Both the position numbers and the translations under genes were made by a program. From NCBI GenBank assembly GCA_945868505.1, contig CAMBLO010000019.1, positions 1 to 43,500 on the forward strand: 43,500 nucleotides of DNA, read 5' to 3'. Of the stretch, positions 43,055 to 43,500 are shown piece after piece. Source of the DNA: an uncultured Clostridia bacterium. Lineage in GTDB: Bacteria; Bacillota; Clostridia; Lachnospirales; Anaerotignaceae. How positions within the stretch are numbered: position 1 is the first letter of the stretch; each line of letters begins with the position of its first letter. Below the pieces are notes generated by a model. It was not told where the DNA came from. It saw nothing but the letters and a program-made list of their open reading frames with translations, and did not search any database.

Positions 43055-43195
43055 ATGGCATTTTTCAACAGTGCAGTTGGTGTTTTGCAGACTCTCGTAG
43101 TGGCCCTGGGCGCAGGTCTTGGTATCTGGGGCGTTATCAACCTTCTGGAAGGTTACGGTCAGGACAACCCTGCTTCCAATGCTCATGTACGGTAA
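43055..43195 (+). pseudogene. Truncated Maff2-family membrane protein
   Basis: 46 aa. The start (MAFFNSAVGVLQTLVVALGA, then GIWGVINLLEGYG) is the normal Maff2 N terminus with its first membrane helix. Maff2 proteins are ~60 aa and go on with a second hydrophobic part; here the sequence changes after DNPA and ends in SNAHVR-stop. The next conjugation genes expected after Maff2 are absent. AGGAGG precedes it. Confidence 0.75.
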
Positions 43196-43500
43196 GGAAG
43201 CAAGCAACCGAAAACAAGAGATAGACCGCCAGCACTACACTATTCCGAACCAAAGACCAAAAGATAAGCATTGTGGGAAAATCTAAACTTTTGGATTTTC
43301 CTACAATGCCGACTACGGCGGAATCCCTCCCACTCCTTATATCTTTATTTCCGTATACATTGAATTTGTATTTAGTAAATGCTATAATGTCCCTATTCAA
43401 ATTATAAATGTGTTGAATTAGTTACATGTACATATTTTTTGTGCCGCATAAATACCCTGTTGAGGTTGTCGTTCTTTGTCCAGATGTGGAAACAATAAAA
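43196..43500. other. AT-rich region after the broken conjugation operon
   Basis: No credible gene. A 16-bp stem-loop (43268-43283 with 43294-43309, one mismatch) lies 70 bp after the Maff2 break. A promoter-like pair TTGAAT (43360-43365) and TATAAT (43383-43388), spacer 17, points right toward sequence outside the window. Confidence 0.5.

Overview
The window looks like part of a low-to-mid GC Firmicutes genome, most likely a gut Clostridia (Lachnospiraceae-like) chromosome. I infer this from the AGGAGG-type ribosome sites, the PotA-PotB-PotCD polyamine operon, the HxlR, XRE and RsgA genes, and a conjugative module of the kind common in Lachnospiraceae and Ruminococcaceae (PcfB/DUF3801, VirD4-like protein, Maff2). 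No rRNA or complete tRNA gene is present, so the species is not fixed.

Region 1 (1-14.2 kb) is an AT-rich accessory island. It opens with a three-gene minus-strand operon (6814 down to 153): a zinc-ribbon/PD-(D/E)xK nuclease, a DinG/XPD-like helicase with an Fe-S-type cysteine set, and a C-terminal PIWI protein of the pPIWI-RE type. The genes overlap by exactly 11 nt twice. They are transcribed from a near-consensus promoter through a leader that carries an intrinsic terminator just before the first ribosome site. This is the predicted pPIWI-RE three-gene island and the strongest candidate here for an unusual conflict or defence system. Next to it lie two AAA ATPases of different families (DUF4143 type and ATPase_2/DUF234 type), an IS3-family element, two C-terminal stubs of different tyrosine recombinases, a beheaded DUF2075 helicase fused in frame to a beheaded IS200/IS605 transposase, and other debris. 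This is a site of repeated insertion and deletion.

Region 2 (14.2-22.9 kb) is a second, poorly known locus. It has an 863-aa protein and a 424-aa DUF4157 (HELAH metalloprotease-like) protein that share a ~295-aa C-terminal domain, a decayed third DUF4157 copy, and a convergent pair in which a GNAT protein is translationally coupled to a 663-aa unknown protein. Each strand carries one large unknown protein and one GNAT-like protein. Both strands end in a shared bidirectional terminator.

Region 3 (23-38.6 kb) is ordinary chromosome with a few oddities: a dicarboxylate/amino-acid symporter and an RmlD-like reductase; a cupin-XRE regulator with PotA (Ig-like insertion in the TOBE region), PotB and a PotC-PotD fusion; a TauE/SafE permease; an XRE-TPR regulator; a DUF362 protein; RsgA; a PurF-like protein lacking the catalytic Cys; and an HxlR regulator divergent from a flavin-binding protein, with an 18-bp palindrome between them. 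Two dense arrays of short perfect hairpins flank a 134-aa unknown gene. A promoter-terminator pair suggests a C-rich small RNA upstream of the polyamine regulator.

Region 4 (38.63-43.2 kb) is one end of an integrative conjugative element. It starts at a 3' fragment of a tRNA-Arg(CCU) gene (attachment site) and carries an excisionase, a conserved ICE protein, a replication-initiator-like protein, PcfB, the VirD4-like coupling ATPase and a truncated Maff2 gene. The conjugation operon breaks off inside Maff2, so the element is rearranged or deleted there.
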